Shown here in pieces: positions 27,330-37,338 of a stretch of 64,000 bases of DNA. This stretch comes from Thiobacillus denitrificans. GTDB taxonomy: Bacteria; Pseudomonadota; Gammaproteobacteria; Burkholderiales; Thiobacillaceae. Location of the stretch: positions 94,415-158,414 of the forward strand of contig NZ_LDUG01000019.1 of the NCBI RefSeq assembly GCF_001530125.1, written 5' to 3'. How positions within the stretch are numbered: the stretch's first letter is position 1; the number at the start of each line of letters is the position of its first letter. The notes beneath the pieces were generated by a model. The model did no database searches. It was not told the origin of the DNA and saw nothing but the letters and a program-made list of their open reading frames with translations. The position numbers were made by a program, and so were the translations under genes.

Positions 27330-29816
27330 TCACCCCATAAATCCAAGTGTAAAAATCTTAGGCAGTAGTTTGGCTTTTAGAATGTTGTGAGCTTCCTTGA
27401 CGGCAGCCAGTTCATCCGAACCAAAATCACGATCACTCAAAGCATTACGAATTTGATACCAGCCGGCATCCCATGTTTCGATTTTGAATTTGCCGGTGCG
27501 TAAGCTGGTGAGAGATGTGAAATAAAGCTGATAGACCTTTGTTGCTGCATCCAGCACCGCCTGCGCTTCGGCAGACAACGGATGCTTCGTCAGCCAGGTA
27601 GCGACAAAGCGGTCTTCTGCGGTGGGCAACATTTGCCCTATATCCATGTCGCTGATAGGCCACTGGCGCAGGATATTGAGCGGGATCGGGAAAAACTGAT
27701 TTGCGATCTGATAGGTCTTGCCGCCGTACTCCACATCACGCATCGCCACTGTGTTGTTGCTGCTGGAAAACAAACTCCACACCACGCAATCGTTGGTGAA
27801 CTCATCGGGCAATTCTGTCGAAGGCTGTAAAAACTGGTCGCGGTCATTGTGCCATTCGGCTTTTGGCAGACGACGTACCGCATGGACAACCAAAGATTGT
27901 TCGAATATTTCCGGCGTGATGCTGTGCGAACCGGCGCTGGCGTAGGGTCCAGATAACAATGCCGTGTTATTTTGATGTTGTATGTCATTACCAGCACACA
28001 TCAGCGACCCCAAGAAATCTTGGCTGATGCGGTCGCGGATGTCGGGGCCTGCGCTTTTTATGCGTATAGCCGATGAAAACGGCGGAAAAATGGCTACGCC
28101 TGCCGGGCGCCCGATCCACTTAGACAGGAAACCGTCGCGATGATCGGACGAAACAATTTTTGTGCCGGTCTTTTGCACTTTCGTATCGAATACGTCTAGT
28201 TGGATGGTTTGCTCTTGCAGAGCTTGGCTTCCGCCTAAATCCCATAACAAGAAGCCCACCGGAAATTGACTTGTACTCGACGTACCCGAAAAATTGACCG
28301 AAGAAAACATAAAGCCACGGCGAAACGTATATTGAAACATCGTGTCGCGTAGCTTTTGATCATTGGTGGCATTGATGTATTTGAGCTTGGAGAACAATCC
28401 AAGCCAGGCGGTTTTGTCTTTGAACTCACGGCGAATGCGATACAAAAATTGCGCGAACAGTTCGCGGCTAACTTCGCCCAAATCATCGGCGTGCATTTTT
28501 ATGCGCAGTTTGGTGTTGGCAACATCGGCCTTGTTCGCGCCGGTTGCGCCCCCTTGTTGTGCGGTAGCAAACGGCGGGTTAATCAGGATGATCCATTTCA
28601 GTTTCGGATTAGCCAGATCGCGCCGCAATTTTTCCGGCATGATCCAGTTGGTTTCGCTATCAAAGCCGAATCCAGCCTGCTTCTTGAGATCGTCATCGCC
28701 GGAAAACAAATTGCCAATGTCGTCGTTCAAATAGTCGTAACGAAACACCGTTGCGCCCGGAAACAGCCGTGTGCAATGTTCAACTTCTTCATCGTAAAGG
28801 GTGGACAGGTAAGTGTAGGGCAGAGCTTCGGCGGGTAAGTAATATTCCAAATTGCCGGTTCCCGCCGCCATGTCCCACAGCCGATATTCGCCGCCATGCC
28901 ACCAGCCGTGCCCGAGTTCTTTTTCGATGTATTGCAGCGATTTTTGCGCGAAGGCTAGAGGGGTAAAAAATTCGCCATGCTTGCGCCTGTCCACCTCATC
29001 GGTAAGGCGATCCATTTTGGCGATAATGCCGCGCACGGTATCGGCATGGGTGAGTTTTTCGTACAAGCTCCAGAAGCGCTGATAGTCCTCGGCAAGGATT
29101 TTCTTGATGCGCATATCGTCCGGACCGACCTGAAAATACACCTTGCCTTGATCGGCAATGACTTGGGTTTTACCTTGCTGAATGTCCGCGACAAAATAAC
29201 GCGATGACTTGAAACCATTACGCACCGACTCGCCGAACACCTCGTTCCAGTAATCGAACACCTCTTCGAAGTTATCTTCGGTGATAAGCTTTTTGTCGCC
29301 ATAGGCAAAGCTGGTTTGCGGTGAGAACAGCTCATTCAGGCGTTCAAAAGCAGCCTGAGCCTCGGCATCGAGCAACAAGTCGCGTACCTGGAGCTTTTTG
29401 AATCCGGCATGCTCCTGGACGGCGGCAATCAGCTTGGTATCCGGGCTGGATGGGCGCAAATCCCAATCGAACTGCTCCTGCTCATCAAGATACAAGTCGC
29501 GCCAATCGGAAACATCGCATAGCACGCACTCGTTGCGGTCGGCGATGCAAAAAATGGGCGGGATCCCCTTCTTGGATAAGCTGAATTTAAGGCGGCGCAG
29601 GTAATACATGACCTGCGCAATCACAGCGGAGAGATGCGGCGTGTGCCTTAACTGCTTGTCAAACTTGAACTCGAACAATACCTGCGGGGTGTAGAGATCG
29701 TGGTCGTCCGAAGTGTCATAGTCAAGATCAAAGCACTTCGCCCAAGCGGCTTTTACATCCTCTTCGGTTTTAGTCTTGGCAAGCTTTTTGAGCAGTGCAG
29801 CGAGTTTCTTATCCAT
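27330..29816 (-). CDS. Type IIG-like restriction/N6-adenine methyltransferase
   Basis: About 828 residues from the ATG at 29816. The N-terminal part has a possible PD-(D/E)xK nuclease core (DLYTPQVLFEFKFDKQL, around residues 40-52). Then come a long helical linker, the SAM-binding motif LWDMAAGTGNLEYYL near residue 313 and the catalytic INPPFATAQQGG near residue 413. The C-terminal half would hold target recognition. This is the layout of single-chain type IIG enzymes that both cut and methylate. GC and codon use are visibly lower than in the flanking mgtE and mtgA genes, so it was probably acquired. No partner genes are adjacent. Confidence 0.75.
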   Translation of the reverse strand: MDKKLAALLKKLAKTKTEEDVKAAWAKCFDLDYDTSDDHDLYTPQVLFEFKFDKQLRHTPHLSAVIAQVMYYLRRLKFSLSKKGIPPIFCIADRNECVLCDVSDWRDLYLDEQEQFDWDLRPSSPDTKLIAAVQEHAGFKKLQVRDLLLDAEAQAAFERLNELFSPQTSFAYGDKKLITEDNFEEVFDYWNEVFGESVRNGFKSSRYFVADIQQGKTQVIADQGKVYFQVGPDDMRIKKILAEDYQRFWSLYEKLTHADTVRGIIAKMDRLTDEVDRRKHGEFFTPLAFAQKSLQYIEKELGHGWWHGGEYRLWDMAAGTGNLEYYLPAEALPYTYLSTLYDEEVEHCTRLFPGATVFRYDYLNDDIGNLFSGDDDLKKQAGFGFDSETNWIMPEKLRRDLANPKLKWIILINPPFATAQQGGATGANKADVANTKLRIKMHADDLGEVSRELFAQFLYRIRREFKDKTAWLGLFSKLKYINATNDQKLRDTMFQYTFRRGFMFSSVNFSGTSSTSQFPVGFLLWDLGGSQALQEQTIQLDVFDTKVQKTGTKIVSSDHRDGFLSKWIGRPAGVAIFPPFSSAIRIKSAGPDIRDRISQDFLGSLMCAGNDIQHQNNTALLSGPYASAGSHSITPEIFEQSLVVHAVRRLPKAEWHNDRDQFLQPSTELPDEFTNDCVVWSLFSSSNNTVAMRDVEYGGKTYQIANQFFPIPLNILRQWPISDMDIGQMLPTAEDRFVATWLTKHPLSAEAQAVLDAATKVYQLYFTSLTSLRTGKFKIETWDAGWYQIRNALSDRDFGSDELAAVKEAHNILKAKLLPKIFTLGFMG

Positions 29817-30026
29817 TGTTATCCCGGTCTCGCATTGATGGCATCTCCCAGGGTGGATTCTAATTCCAACAGCGCCACTGTTTAACAATCGGGGACAAAC
29901 CACGGAGTATTTAATTTGACGGTCTGTGACCATGACCATGGTGGCTGGCTGACAGAATCCACCCCTTCACGTCACGCCTCACGTCATCCAGGGCGGCAAT
30001 AATTGGGAACCTGAAAATAACTCGGC

Positions 30027-30725
30027 TCAGCGCGGCACCTGCGAGTAACCCATGTAGCGCTTGATGACCGCAACACGCCGCTGATACGTGCGCGAGCCGC
30101 GGTTGTGCTCATACAGGCGCGGGTTGGGCACCATCGCGGCCATGCGGGCGGCCTGGTCGCGGTTGAGGTTGGCGGCGGAGGTTTTGTAGTAACGCCGGGC
30201 GGCGGCTTCGGCGCCGTAGATGCCGTTGCCCCACTCGATGACGTTGAGATAGACCTCGAGGATGCGCCGCTTGCTCCAGGTGGCTTCGATCATCAGCGTG
30301 ATGACCGTTTCCTGGCCCTTGCGCAGGAAGCTGCGCTCGCCGGTCAGGAACAGGTTCTTGGCGAGCTGCTGGCTGATGGTGGAGCCGCCGGCGACGAGCT
30401 TGCCCTTCTTCAGGTTCTTTTCGACGGCTTTCTGGATGCCCTCGACGTCGAAGCCATCGTGCTCGAGGAATTTCGCGTCTTCGGCGGCGACGATGGCGCG
30501 TTTCAGATGGGGCGAAATGCGGTCGTAGGGCACCCACTTGTGGCGCAGCTCGGCGTCGGGGTTCTTGTCCTGCTGGCGTACCAGGCCAGCCGCCATGAAG
30601 GCGGTGGACGTGGGGTTGTGGTCGATCCACCACAGCACATGCGCGAAGATCCACAGCTGATACAGCAGCACCAGCGCGATCGCCAGGGCGATGCCCTTGC
30701 CAAGCCAGCGCAACGCAGCGCGCAT
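30027..30725 (-). CDS. mtgA: Monofunctional biosynthetic peptidoglycan transglycosylase
   Basis: 232 residues from the ATG at 30725: a membrane anchor (GKGIALAIALVLLYQLWIFAHV), then the GT51 domain with AIVAAEDAKFLEHDGFDVEGIQKA, GGSTISQQLAKNLFLTGERS and EVYLNVIEWGNGIYGAEAAARRYY. The catalytic Glu lies in the EDAKF motif. It polymerises lipid II into glycan strands at the outer face of the inner membrane. Its ATG shares a base with the aroE stop (TGATG). Confidence 0.95.
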   Translation of the reverse strand: MRAALRWLGKGIALAIALVLLYQLWIFAHVLWWIDHNPTSTAFMAAGLVRQQDKNPDAELRHKWVPYDRISPHLKRAIVAAEDAKFLEHDGFDVEGIQKAVEKNLKKGKLVAGGSTISQQLAKNLFLTGERSFLRKGQETVITLMIEATWSKRRILEVYLNVIEWGNGIYGAEAAARRYYKTSAANLNRDQAARMAAMVPNPRLYEHNRGSRTYQRRVAVIKRYMGYSQVPR

Positions 30726-31576
30726 CACGTGCGCAGCCCCCGCAGGGGGGACGCCGCCAGACTCTCGCCTTCCAGGCGGTCTTGGCGCAGGCTCGCGATG
30801 ACGGGGGCGGTATCGGGGCGCACGCCGCGCCACAGATAAAACGCTTCGGCCGCTTGTTCGACCAGCATGCCGAGGCCGTCGGCGGTGGCCGCGCCGTGGC
30901 TGCGCGCGAAGGCTAGAAAGGGCGTGTCGCGCCCGTACATCATGTCGTAGGCCAGCGTGTCAGCGGTGAACACGCGCGGCGACAGCGGCGGCAGCTCGCC
31001 CGCCAGGCTGGCGGCGGTGGCGTTGATGACGAGGTCGAAGGGCATGTTCGCCGCGTTGAAGCCGCACGCGGTGATCCCGTGGCCAAACAGCTCGGCGAGT
31101 GCCTGCGCGCGGCTGATGGTGCGATTGGCAATGACGAGCGCTGCGGGCTGCTGGTCGAGCAGCGGCCCGATTCCCCCGCGCGCCGCGCCGCCTGCACCGA
31201 GCAGCAGGACGCGTTTGCCGGCGATCGCGCAATTCAGATTGTGACTGAGATCGGCCACCAGCCCGGCGCCGTCGGTGTTGTCGCCAAGGATGCCGCAGGA
31301 ATCGAACACCAGGGTGTTCACCGCGCCCGCGTGTTCGGCGCGCGGGCTGCGACGGTTCGCCAGCGCAAAGGCCTGCTCCTTGAACGGCACGGTGACGTTG
31401 GCGCCGCGCCCGCCCGCCGCGATGAACTGCGCCACGCTGCCCGCAAAGCCGTCCTTTGGTGCGAGAATCGCCTCATACGTCATGTCCTGCCCGGTCTGGC
31501 GGGCAAAGGCAGCGTGGATCAGCGGGGATTTTGAGTGGGCAATCGGGTGCCCGAATACGGCGTAGCGGTCGGTCAT
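30725..31576 (-). CDS. aroE: Shikimate dehydrogenase (NADP+)
   Basis: 283 residues beginning [29 protein letters not shown], the AroE signature. Catalytic Lys/Asp motifs are [13 protein letters not shown] and [11 protein letters not shown], and the NADP-binding loop is [18 protein letters not shown]. It reduces 3-dehydroshikimate in aromatic amino-acid synthesis. It is immediately followed by mtgA, a frequent betaproteobacterial pairing. Confidence 0.95.
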   Translation of the reverse strand: MTDRYAVFGHPIAHSKSPLIHAAFARQTGQDMTYEAILAPKDGFAGSVAQFIAAGGRGANVTVPFKEQAFALANRRSPRAEHAGAVNTLVFDSCGILGDNTDGAGLVADLSHNLNCAIAGKRVLLLGAGGAARGGIGPLLDQQPAALVIANRTISRAQALAELFGHGITACGFNAANMPFDLVINATAASLAGELPPLSPRVFTADTLAYDMMYGRDTPFLAFARSHGAATADGLGMLVEQAAEAFYLWRGVRPDTAPVIASLRQDRLEGESLAASPLRGLRT

Positions 31577-31621
31577 GGCGACCGTATTTTAGCGGCTAAG
31601 CGGCCGCGTCGGGTTTTCCGG

Positions 31622-32077
31622 TCAGCCCTGCGTCCAGGGCTGACCGCGGATTTTCCAGCCGTTGAGTTCGTTGCGGTGGCCGGTGGCCTTGTTGAGATCG
31701 CCCTCGAAGCCTTCCAGCACGTTGTAGCAATTGCCGCGTCCGCCTTCGGTGCAGGCGGACGCGGCGCGATACGAGCGCGCGCCGGTGCGACAGATGAAAA
31801 TCAGCAGCGCTTCCGGATCGGTGGCCTGGGTGAGTTGTGTCAGAAAATGGGGATTGAGCACCCAGCCCGGCCAGAATTGCCATTCGACGTGCAGCGTGTC
31901 GGGAATGACACCATTCAATTCGAGCTCCGCGCGCGAGCGCACGTCGATCAGGCGGGCCCCGGGTGCAAGCTGCAGCAATTCGCGCGCTTCATGCGGCAGC
32001 AAGGCACCCGCAAAAGACCAGGAATGGGCCTGGCTGCGGCTGTGGGCTGTGTCAAGCAACTCGGTAATGCGTCCCAT
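31622..32077 (-). CDS. Rhodanese-domain protein
   Basis: 151 residues from the ATG at 32077 with AAGGAG upstream. A single rhodanese domain: LIDVRSRAELELNGVIPDTLHVEW and active-site loop FICRTGARSYRAA with the catalytic Cys. It would carry a persulfide for sulfur transfer, fitting a sulfur-oxidising host, but the acceptor is unknown. It is divergent from glnA, with about 270 bp of intergenic DNA between them. A further upstream ATG gives a non-conserved extension. Confidence 0.85.
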   Translation of the reverse strand: MGRITELLDTAHSRSQAHSWSFAGALLPHEARELLQLAPGARLIDVRSRAELELNGVIPDTLHVEWQFWPGWVLNPHFLTQLTQATDPEALLIFICRTGARSYRAASACTEGGRGNCYNVLEGFEGDLNKATGHRNELNGWKIRGQPWTQG

Positions 32078-32289
32078 GCTGGTCTCCTTAATCGTTAAAC
32101 CCATTATATGAAATTCACTGTCCGGTTCAATTTGCACCAAAATAGTGCGCCAGGTGGTGCGGATGCATGCTAATGGTGCGTAAGTGAAAGCGGAGCCGTG
32201 CTATCCCGCTGCATGGGCCTTGTGGCACAATGATTCAACCCTGATTTCATACATGGCACGGTTGCTGCTCAGTTTTAAAAAAATCATTG

Positions 32290-32310
32290 CGGCACCTCAT
32301 CTTGGTGCCG
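32290..32310 (+). promoter_or_regulatory. glnA leader hairpin
   Basis: CGGCACC (32290-32296) pairs with GGTGCCG (32304-32310) around TCATCTT, 35 bp before the glnA ATG. It is followed by a T-rich tract and could be an attenuator or an RNA-stability element. A clean sigma-54 site was not found in 32078-32344. Confidence 0.4.
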
Positions 32311-32344
32311 TCATTTCGTCTATTTCAGTTTGAGGAGCTTCAGC

Positions 32345-33754
32345 ATGGATGTGTTAAACGTAATCAAGATGATTCAGGACAACGAAGTGAAATTCGCTGA
32401 CCTGCGCTTCACCGATACCCGCGGCAAGGAGCAGCACGTGTCGATTCCTGCTCGTCTGGTGACCGAAGAGTGGTTTGAAGACGGCCATCCCTTCGACGGC
32501 TCCTCGATCGCCGGCTGGAAAGGCATTCAGGCCTCCGACATGCTGCTGAAAGCCGATCCCGATACGGCCTACATGGACCCCTTCTTCGACGAACCCACGA
32601 TCATCCTGACCTGCGACGTGATCGAACCGTCCGACGGCAAGGGTTACGAGCGCGACCCGCGCTCGGTGGCTCGCCGTGCCGAGGCGTATTTGAAATCCAC
32701 CGGCATCGCCGATACCGCCTACTTCGGCCCCGAACCTGAATTCTTCATTTTCGATTCGATTACCTGGCACGAGAACATGTCGGGTTGCGGCGTGAAAATC
32801 AATTCCGAGGAAGCGGCCTGGTCGTCGGCCGAAAAATTCGAGAATGGCAACACCGGCCACCGTCCCGGCGTGAAGGGCGGCTACTTTCCTGTGCCTCCGG
32901 TCGACAGCCTGCAGGACATTCGCGCCGCCATGGTGCTGGCGCTGGAAGAGGCCGGCGTTCCGGTGGAAGTGTTCCACCATGAAGTTGCCACCGCCGGCCA
33001 GTGCGAAATCGGTACCCAGTTCAGCACGCTGACCAAGCGCGCCGACTGGACGCAGATCCTGAAGTACATCGTGCACAACGTCGCCCACGCCTACGGCAAG
33101 ACCGCGACCTTCATGCCCAAGCCCATCGTCGGCGACAACGGCTCCGGCATGCATGTGCACATGTCGCTGTGGAAAGACGGCAAGAACCTGTTCGCCGGCA
33201 ACGGTTATGCCGGCCTGTCCGAGCTGTGCCTGTACTACATCGGCGGCGTGATCAAGCACGCCAAGGCACTGAACGCGATCACCAACCCGTCGACCAACTC
33301 GTACAAGCGTCTGGTGCCCGGCTTCGAGGCGCCCGTGATGCTGGCGTATTCGGCCCGCAACCGTTCGGCGTCGATCCGCATTCCGATCGCCGCCAGCGAA
33401 AAAGCCCGCCGCATCGAAACCCGTTTCCCCGATCCCATGGCCAACCCCTATCTGTGCTTTGCCGCGCTGATGATGGCGGGCCTGGACGGCATTCAGAACA
33501 AGATTCACCCCGGCGACCCGTCGGATAAGAACTTGTATGACCTGCCGCCGGAAGAGGAAGCGATGGTTCCGAAGGTCTGCCACAGCCTGGACATGGCGCT
33601 GGACGAGCTCGACAAGGATCGCGAGTTCCTGACCCGTGGCGGCGTGTTCACCAACGACATGATCGATGCCTACATCGAACTGAAGATGGAGGATGTCACC
33701 AAGTTCCGCATGACCACGCATCCGGCCGAGTTCGCGATGTATTACTCGCTGTAA
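32345..33754 (+). CDS. glnA: Glutamine synthetase type I
   Basis: 469 residues. The N-terminal loop is [15 protein letters not shown] and metal motifs are [11 protein letters not shown] and [20 protein letters not shown], and the ammonium-site region is NRSASIRIP. The adenylylation Tyr is within [10 protein letters not shown], so activity is expected to be controlled by GlnE and PII. It condenses glutamate and ammonia. ntrB and ntrC follow downstream after a terminator and a small gene. The ATG at 32345 follows TTGAGGAGCTTCAGC. Confidence 0.98.
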   Translation: MDVLNVIKMIQDNEVKFADLRFTDTRGKEQHVSIPARLVTEEWFEDGHPFDGSSIAGWKGIQASDMLLKADPDTAYMDPFFDEPTIILTCDVIEPSDGKGYERDPRSVARRAEAYLKSTGIADTAYFGPEPEFFIFDSITWHENMSGCGVKINSEEAAWSSAEKFENGNTGHRPGVKGGYFPVPPVDSLQDIRAAMVLALEEAGVPVEVFHHEVATAGQCEIGTQFSTLTKRADWTQILKYIVHNVAHAYGKTATFMPKPIVGDNGSGMHVHMSLWKDGKNLFAGNGYAGLSELCLYYIGGVIKHAKALNAITNPSTNSYKRLVPGFEAPVMLAYSARNRSASIRIPIAASEKARRIETRFPDPMANPYLCFAALMMAGLDGIQNKIHPGDPSDKNLYDLPPEEEAMVPKVCHSLDMALDELDKDREFLTRGGVFTNDMIDAYIELKMEDVTKFRMTTHPAEFAMYYSL

Positions 33755-33775
33755 TCGCGGCGCGCGCAGTAAGTG

Positions 33776-33799
33776 GGGCGGCTTCGGCCGCCCTTTTTT
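33776..33799 (+). terminator. Rho-independent terminator after glnA
   Basis: GGGCGGC-TTCG-GCCGCCC followed by six T residues, a strong stem with a stable tetraloop, 22 bp past the glnA stop. Confidence 0.92.
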
Positions 33800-33868
33800 G
33801 TTGCCGGCTTTGCGGTCAAGATTGCCGGCTTTTGGCCGTTAACAAGTGGGTACGCTAAACTTGATCCC

Positions 33869-34339
33869 ATGCCAATCGCCCGCTTTTCCTTCCTGTTGTG
33901 TCTGATCCTGGCTGTGCCCGTGCAGGCGGAAATCTACAAATACGTCGATGAAAACGGTCAGGTGACATTCACCGATGTCTACAGGAAGGGCGCTAAACGC
34001 ATCGAACTTCCGGGTGCGCCGGCGCCGCTTCCGAATCGGGACAAAGCGCCGCGACGGGCGTCCTACAATCCCAGTCCGGCAGATTTTCCGCGCATCGATG
34101 CCAGTACGCAGAAACGCCGCGACGACATCCGCCGCCAGGTGCTGCAGGACGAAATTTCCGGCGAGCGCCGCAATGCCGACGACGCGCGCCGCCAACTGGC
34201 GCTGGGCGAGCGTCTGCAGCCTGGCGAGCGCGCCACCGACGCAACCTATCTCAATCGCGTGAAAAAATTGCGTGCTTCCGTGCAGCAGCACGAGCAAAAC
34301 GTCGCCTCGATCCAGCGCGAACTGGCCAATCTGAAGTAA
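33869..34339 (+). CDS. Exported DUF4124-domain protein
   Basis: 156 residues from the ATG at 33869: signal peptide FSFLLCLILAVPVQA, then the DUF4124 motif EIYKYVDENGQVTFTDVYRKGAKRIELP. A charged, coiled-coil-forming C-terminal half follows (RRDDIRRQVLQDEISGERRNADDARRQL, VQQHEQNVASIQRELANL). DUF4124 proteins are periplasmic and of unknown function. The position between glnA and ntrB is typical in several betaproteobacteria, but a nitrogen role is not shown. Confidence 0.82.
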   Translation: MPIARFSFLLCLILAVPVQAEIYKYVDENGQVTFTDVYRKGAKRIELPGAPAPLPNRDKAPRRASYNPSPADFPRIDASTQKRRDDIRRQVLQDEISGERRNADDARRQLALGERLQPGERATDATYLNRVKKLRASVQQHEQNVASIQRELANLK

Positions 34340-34387
34340 GCGAACGGCTCCACGTGCGCTGGCACAATCAGTGCTTCTACTGAGTGC

Positions 34388-35455
34388 ATGAGCATGATGC
34401 CGCCTTCCCCAACCGGTTTTTCCGGACTTGATTGCCTGTCCACCGGCGCCATGGTGCTGGATGCTGACGACCGCATCCTGTATGTCAATCCGGCTGCCGA
34501 AACGCTGCTCGGCGTATCAGGCGCGCTGCTGGTTGGGGACAAGGTCGATCATGTGTTTGAACGCAGTCCCGGGCTGCGGGCGGCGATTCACACCGCGCGC
34601 AGCGAGCAGGAAACCGTCATCGAATACGAACTCGACGTGGCGGTAGGCAGCCATCCGCCGATTCGCCTCGGGTGCAGCATTTCACCGCTGGATACGCCGC
34701 TGCATTCGGTATTGATCGAAATACGGGCGGTCGATCCCCACCTGCGCATTGCCCGGCTGGAACAGGCGCGCCTGCAGCAGGAAGCCAACCGCGATCTGCT
34801 GCGCAATCTGGCACACGAAATCAAGAATCCGCTCGGTGGCATTCGCGGCGCGGCGCAATTGCTGGAGTACGAATTGCCGCGCGAGAGCCTGCGCGAATAC
34901 ACCCAGGTCATCATCAAGGAATCCGACCGCCTGCAATCGCTGATGGAGCGGCTGCTGACGCCGCACCGCATGCCCCGTTTTGGTGCGGTCAACATCCATG
35001 AGGTGCTGGAGCGCGTCCGCAGCCTGATTCTGGCCGAAACGCCGAGCGTGACGCTGAGGCGCGACTATGACATCAGCCTGCCGGAAATCCACGCCGATGC
35101 CGAACAGCTGATCCAGGCCACGCTCAATATCGCGCGCAATGCGGTGCAGGCCATACAGGGGCAAGGCCACGGCCAGGGCGCGCTCATTTTCAAAACCCGG
35201 GTGGCGCGGCAGATCACGCTGGAAAGCCGCCGCTACCGGCTGGGAATGCGGGTCGAGATCATCGACAATGGCCCCGGCATCCCCGAGGACATCCGCGAAC
35301 AGATTTTCTATCCGCTGGTATCCGGGCGCGAAGGCGGCAGCGGGCTCGGGCTGGCCGTCGCGCAGACGCTGATTGCGCAAAACCACGGCACCATCGACTG
35401 CGAAAGCCGCCCCGGCCATACCGTCTTTTCGATTTTTCTTCCGCTGCCTATTTGA
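34388..35455 (+). CDS. glnL: Nitrogen regulation sensor kinase NtrB
   Basis: 355 residues, no transmembrane segments. PAS domain (GAMVLDADDRILYVNPAAETLLGVSG), H-box NLAHEIKNPLGGIRGAAQLL with the phosphorylated His, N-box NIARNAVQAIQ, G1 IIDNGPGIPEDI and G2 GSGLGLAVAQTL. It phosphorylates NtrC when nitrogen is short and is opposed by PII. The first of several closely spaced ATGs is taken; no strong ribosome site decides between them. Confidence 0.95.
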   Translation: MSMMPPSPTGFSGLDCLSTGAMVLDADDRILYVNPAAETLLGVSGALLVGDKVDHVFERSPGLRAAIHTARSEQETVIEYELDVAVGSHPPIRLGCSISPLDTPLHSVLIEIRAVDPHLRIARLEQARLQQEANRDLLRNLAHEIKNPLGGIRGAAQLLEYELPRESLREYTQVIIKESDRLQSLMERLLTPHRMPRFGAVNIHEVLERVRSLILAETPSVTLRRDYDISLPEIHADAEQLIQATLNIARNAVQAIQGQGHGQGALIFKTRVARQITLESRRYRLGMRVEIIDNGPGIPEDIREQIFYPLVSGREGGSGLGLAVAQTLIAQNHGTIDCESRPGHTVFSIFLPLPI

Positions 35456-35460
35456 ATACC

Positions 35461-36879
35461 ATGCCTAAACCAAGTTGTGTCTGGATCATCGACGACGACC
35501 GCTCCATCCGCTGGGTGCTGGAAAAAGCGCTGCTGCGGGAGGATATTCCGTGCATGACCTTCAGCGCAGCCAGCGATGCGCTGCGTGAGCTCGAGCGCAG
35601 CCAGCCTGCCGTGGTGCTGTCCGACATCCGCATGCCGGGCGTCTCCGGCCTGGAACTGCTGCAGGCGCTGAAGGAGCGTCTGCCCAAGGTGCCGGTCATC
35701 ATCATGACGGCGTATTCCGACCTCGACAGCGCGGTGGCGGCATTTCAGGGCGGCGCCTTCGAATATCTGCCCAAGCCCTTCGACGTCGACCAGGCGCTGG
35801 AACTGGTGCGCCGTGCGCTGGCCGAAAATGCCAGCCGCGACACGCCGGCGCCGAGCGAGGCGCCGATGACCGAAATGCTCGGCCAGGCCCCGGCGATGCA
35901 GGAAGTATTCCGCGCCATCGGCAGGCTTAGCCAGTCGCACGCGACCGTGCTCATCACCGGCGAATCGGGCAGCGGCAAGGAACTGGTCGCGCGTGCCCTG
36001 CATCGCCACAGCCCGCGCGCCACCGGGCCGTTCATCGCGCTCAACACCGCGGCTATTCCCAAGGACCTGCTGGAATCCGAGCTGTTCGGCCACGAACGCG
36101 GGGCGTTCACCGGTGCGGCGGCGCAACGGCGCGGCCGCTTCGAGCAGGCCGATGGCGGCACCCTGTTTCTGGACGAAATCGGCGACATGCCGTCCGAACT
36201 GCAAACCCGCTTGCTGCGGGTGCTGTCCGACGGCCAGTTCTATCGCGTCGGCGGGCATACCCCGATCAAGGTCAACGTGCGGGTGATTGCCGCCACCCAC
36301 CAGGACCTGGAAGTGCGGGTGCGCGAAGGCCTGTTCCGCGAGGACCTGTTCCACCGTCTCAACGTCATCCGCCTGCGGCTGCCGGCGCTGCGCGAGCGGC
36401 GCGAGGACATCCCTCTGCTGGTGCGCCATTTCATGCAGAAAAGCGCGCGGGAGCTGGGAGTGGAGGCCAAGGGCGTGTCGGAGGCCGCGATGAAAACCCT
36501 GGTCAACCTGTCGTGGAGCGGCAACGTGCGCCAACTCGAAAACGTCTGCCATTACCTGACCGTGATGGCGCCCGGCCAGGTGGTCGAGGTGAGCGATCTG
36601 CCGGCCGACCTCATGCAGGGGCCGACCGAGCCGGTCGGCGGCGACTGGTTGCAAAGCCTGGCGGCCGAGGCGGGTGCACGGCTGGCGCGCGGCGAGGCGG
36701 CGATTCTCGACGAACTCACCCAGGCCTACGAAAAAACCCTGATCGAAGTGGCGCTGCGCCATACCGGTGGGCGTCGCATCGAGGCGGCGCACCTGCTCGG
36801 CTGGGGGCGCAACACCTTGACGCGCAAGATTCACGAACTGGGGATGGATGCCGTGCCCGAGGCGGACGAAACCAGATGA
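35461..36879 (+). CDS. glnG: Nitrogen regulation response regulator NtrC
   Basis: About 472 residues. Receiver domain with the phospho-acceptor Asp in VVLSDIRMPG, sigma-54 AAA+ domain with Walker A GESGSGKELVARALH, sigma-54 contact loop GAFTGA and GGTLFLDEIGDMP. A Fis-type HTH (GRRIEAAHLLGWGRNTLTRKIHELG) is at the C-terminus. It activates nitrogen-starvation promoters. The ATG at 35461 is chosen; a TTG nine bases earlier overlaps the ntrB stop. Confidence 0.96.
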   Translation: MPKPSCVWIIDDDRSIRWVLEKALLREDIPCMTFSAASDALRELERSQPAVVLSDIRMPGVSGLELLQALKERLPKVPVIIMTAYSDLDSAVAAFQGGAFEYLPKPFDVDQALELVRRALAENASRDTPAPSEAPMTEMLGQAPAMQEVFRAIGRLSQSHATVLITGESGSGKELVARALHRHSPRATGPFIALNTAAIPKDLLESELFGHERGAFTGAAAQRRGRFEQADGGTLFLDEIGDMPSELQTRLLRVLSDGQFYRVGGHTPIKVNVRVIAATHQDLEVRVREGLFREDLFHRLNVIRLRLPALRERREDIPLLVRHFMQKSARELGVEAKGVSEAAMKTLVNLSWSGNVRQLENVCHYLTVMAPGQVVEVSDLPADLMQGPTEPVGGDWLQSLAAEAGARLARGEAAILDELTQAYEKTLIEVALRHTGGRRIEAAHLLGWGRNTLTRKIHELGMDAVPEADETR

Positions 36880-36908
36880 TCGCCCGGGTGGGCGGACGAA
36901 GAGGCAAC

Positions 36909-36937
36909 AAAAAAGCCGACACGCAGTCGGCTTTTTT
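36909..36937. terminator. Bidirectional terminator between ntrC and grxD
   Basis: A-run, AGCCGAC-ACGCA-GTCGGCT, T-run. It is symmetrical, so it can stop transcription of ntrC rightwards and grxD leftwards. Confidence 0.92.
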
Positions 36938-36954
36938 GATTTGGGGACGCGATG

Positions 36955-37275
36955 TCAGGCGGCCTGCGCTTCTTCCAGCAGTTTCTGCATTTCGCCCTTC
37001 TGGTACATCTCGACCATGATGTCGCAGCCGCCGACCAGCTCGCCCTTCACATACAACTGAGGGAAGGTCGGCCAGTTGGCGTAGTCCTTCAGGTTTTCGA
37101 AAATTTCCGGGTCGGCCAGCACGTTGACTGCCAGAAAGTCATTCACGCCGCAGGCCTGCAGCACTTGCGCCGCGCGCGACGAAAAGCCGCACTGCGGAAA
37201 CTGGGGTGTGCCTTTCATGTACAGCACGACGGTGTTGGTGGTGACTTGGTCACGAATGCGGTCTAGCGCGGTCAT
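36955..37275 (-). CDS. grxD: Monothiol glutaredoxin Grx4
   Basis: 106 residues with the CGFS active site in GTPQFPQCGFSSRAAQVL and the glutathione-binding WPTFPQLYVKGELVGGCDI. Monothiol CGFS glutaredoxins bridge [2Fe-2S] clusters with glutathione and deliver them to target proteins. It is downstream of the HPr-rel-A cassette in the same orientation but with its own ribosome site and terminator. Confidence 0.95.
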   Translation of the reverse strand: MTALDRIRDQVTTNTVVLYMKGTPQFPQCGFSSRAAQVLQACGVNDFLAVNVLADPEIFENLKDYANWPTFPQLYVKGELVGGCDIMVEMYQKGEMQKLLEEAQAA

Positions 37276-37338
37276 CTGTGGCTCCTGAACAATACTTGAG
37301 TGGAATACTCGGGAATTATACGCACGCCGTGTCCCGCG

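Noticed and set aside
32250-32270. Sigma-54 promoter before glnA (TGGCACGGTTGCTG)
   Set aside because: The GG and GC elements are nine bases apart, not the twelve needed; no other good -24/-12 pair was found.
32354-33721. 455-codon minus-strand ORF across glnA
   Set aside because: Low-complexity His/Gly/Val-rich translation opposite a fully conserved glutamine synthetase; a GC-skew shadow frame.
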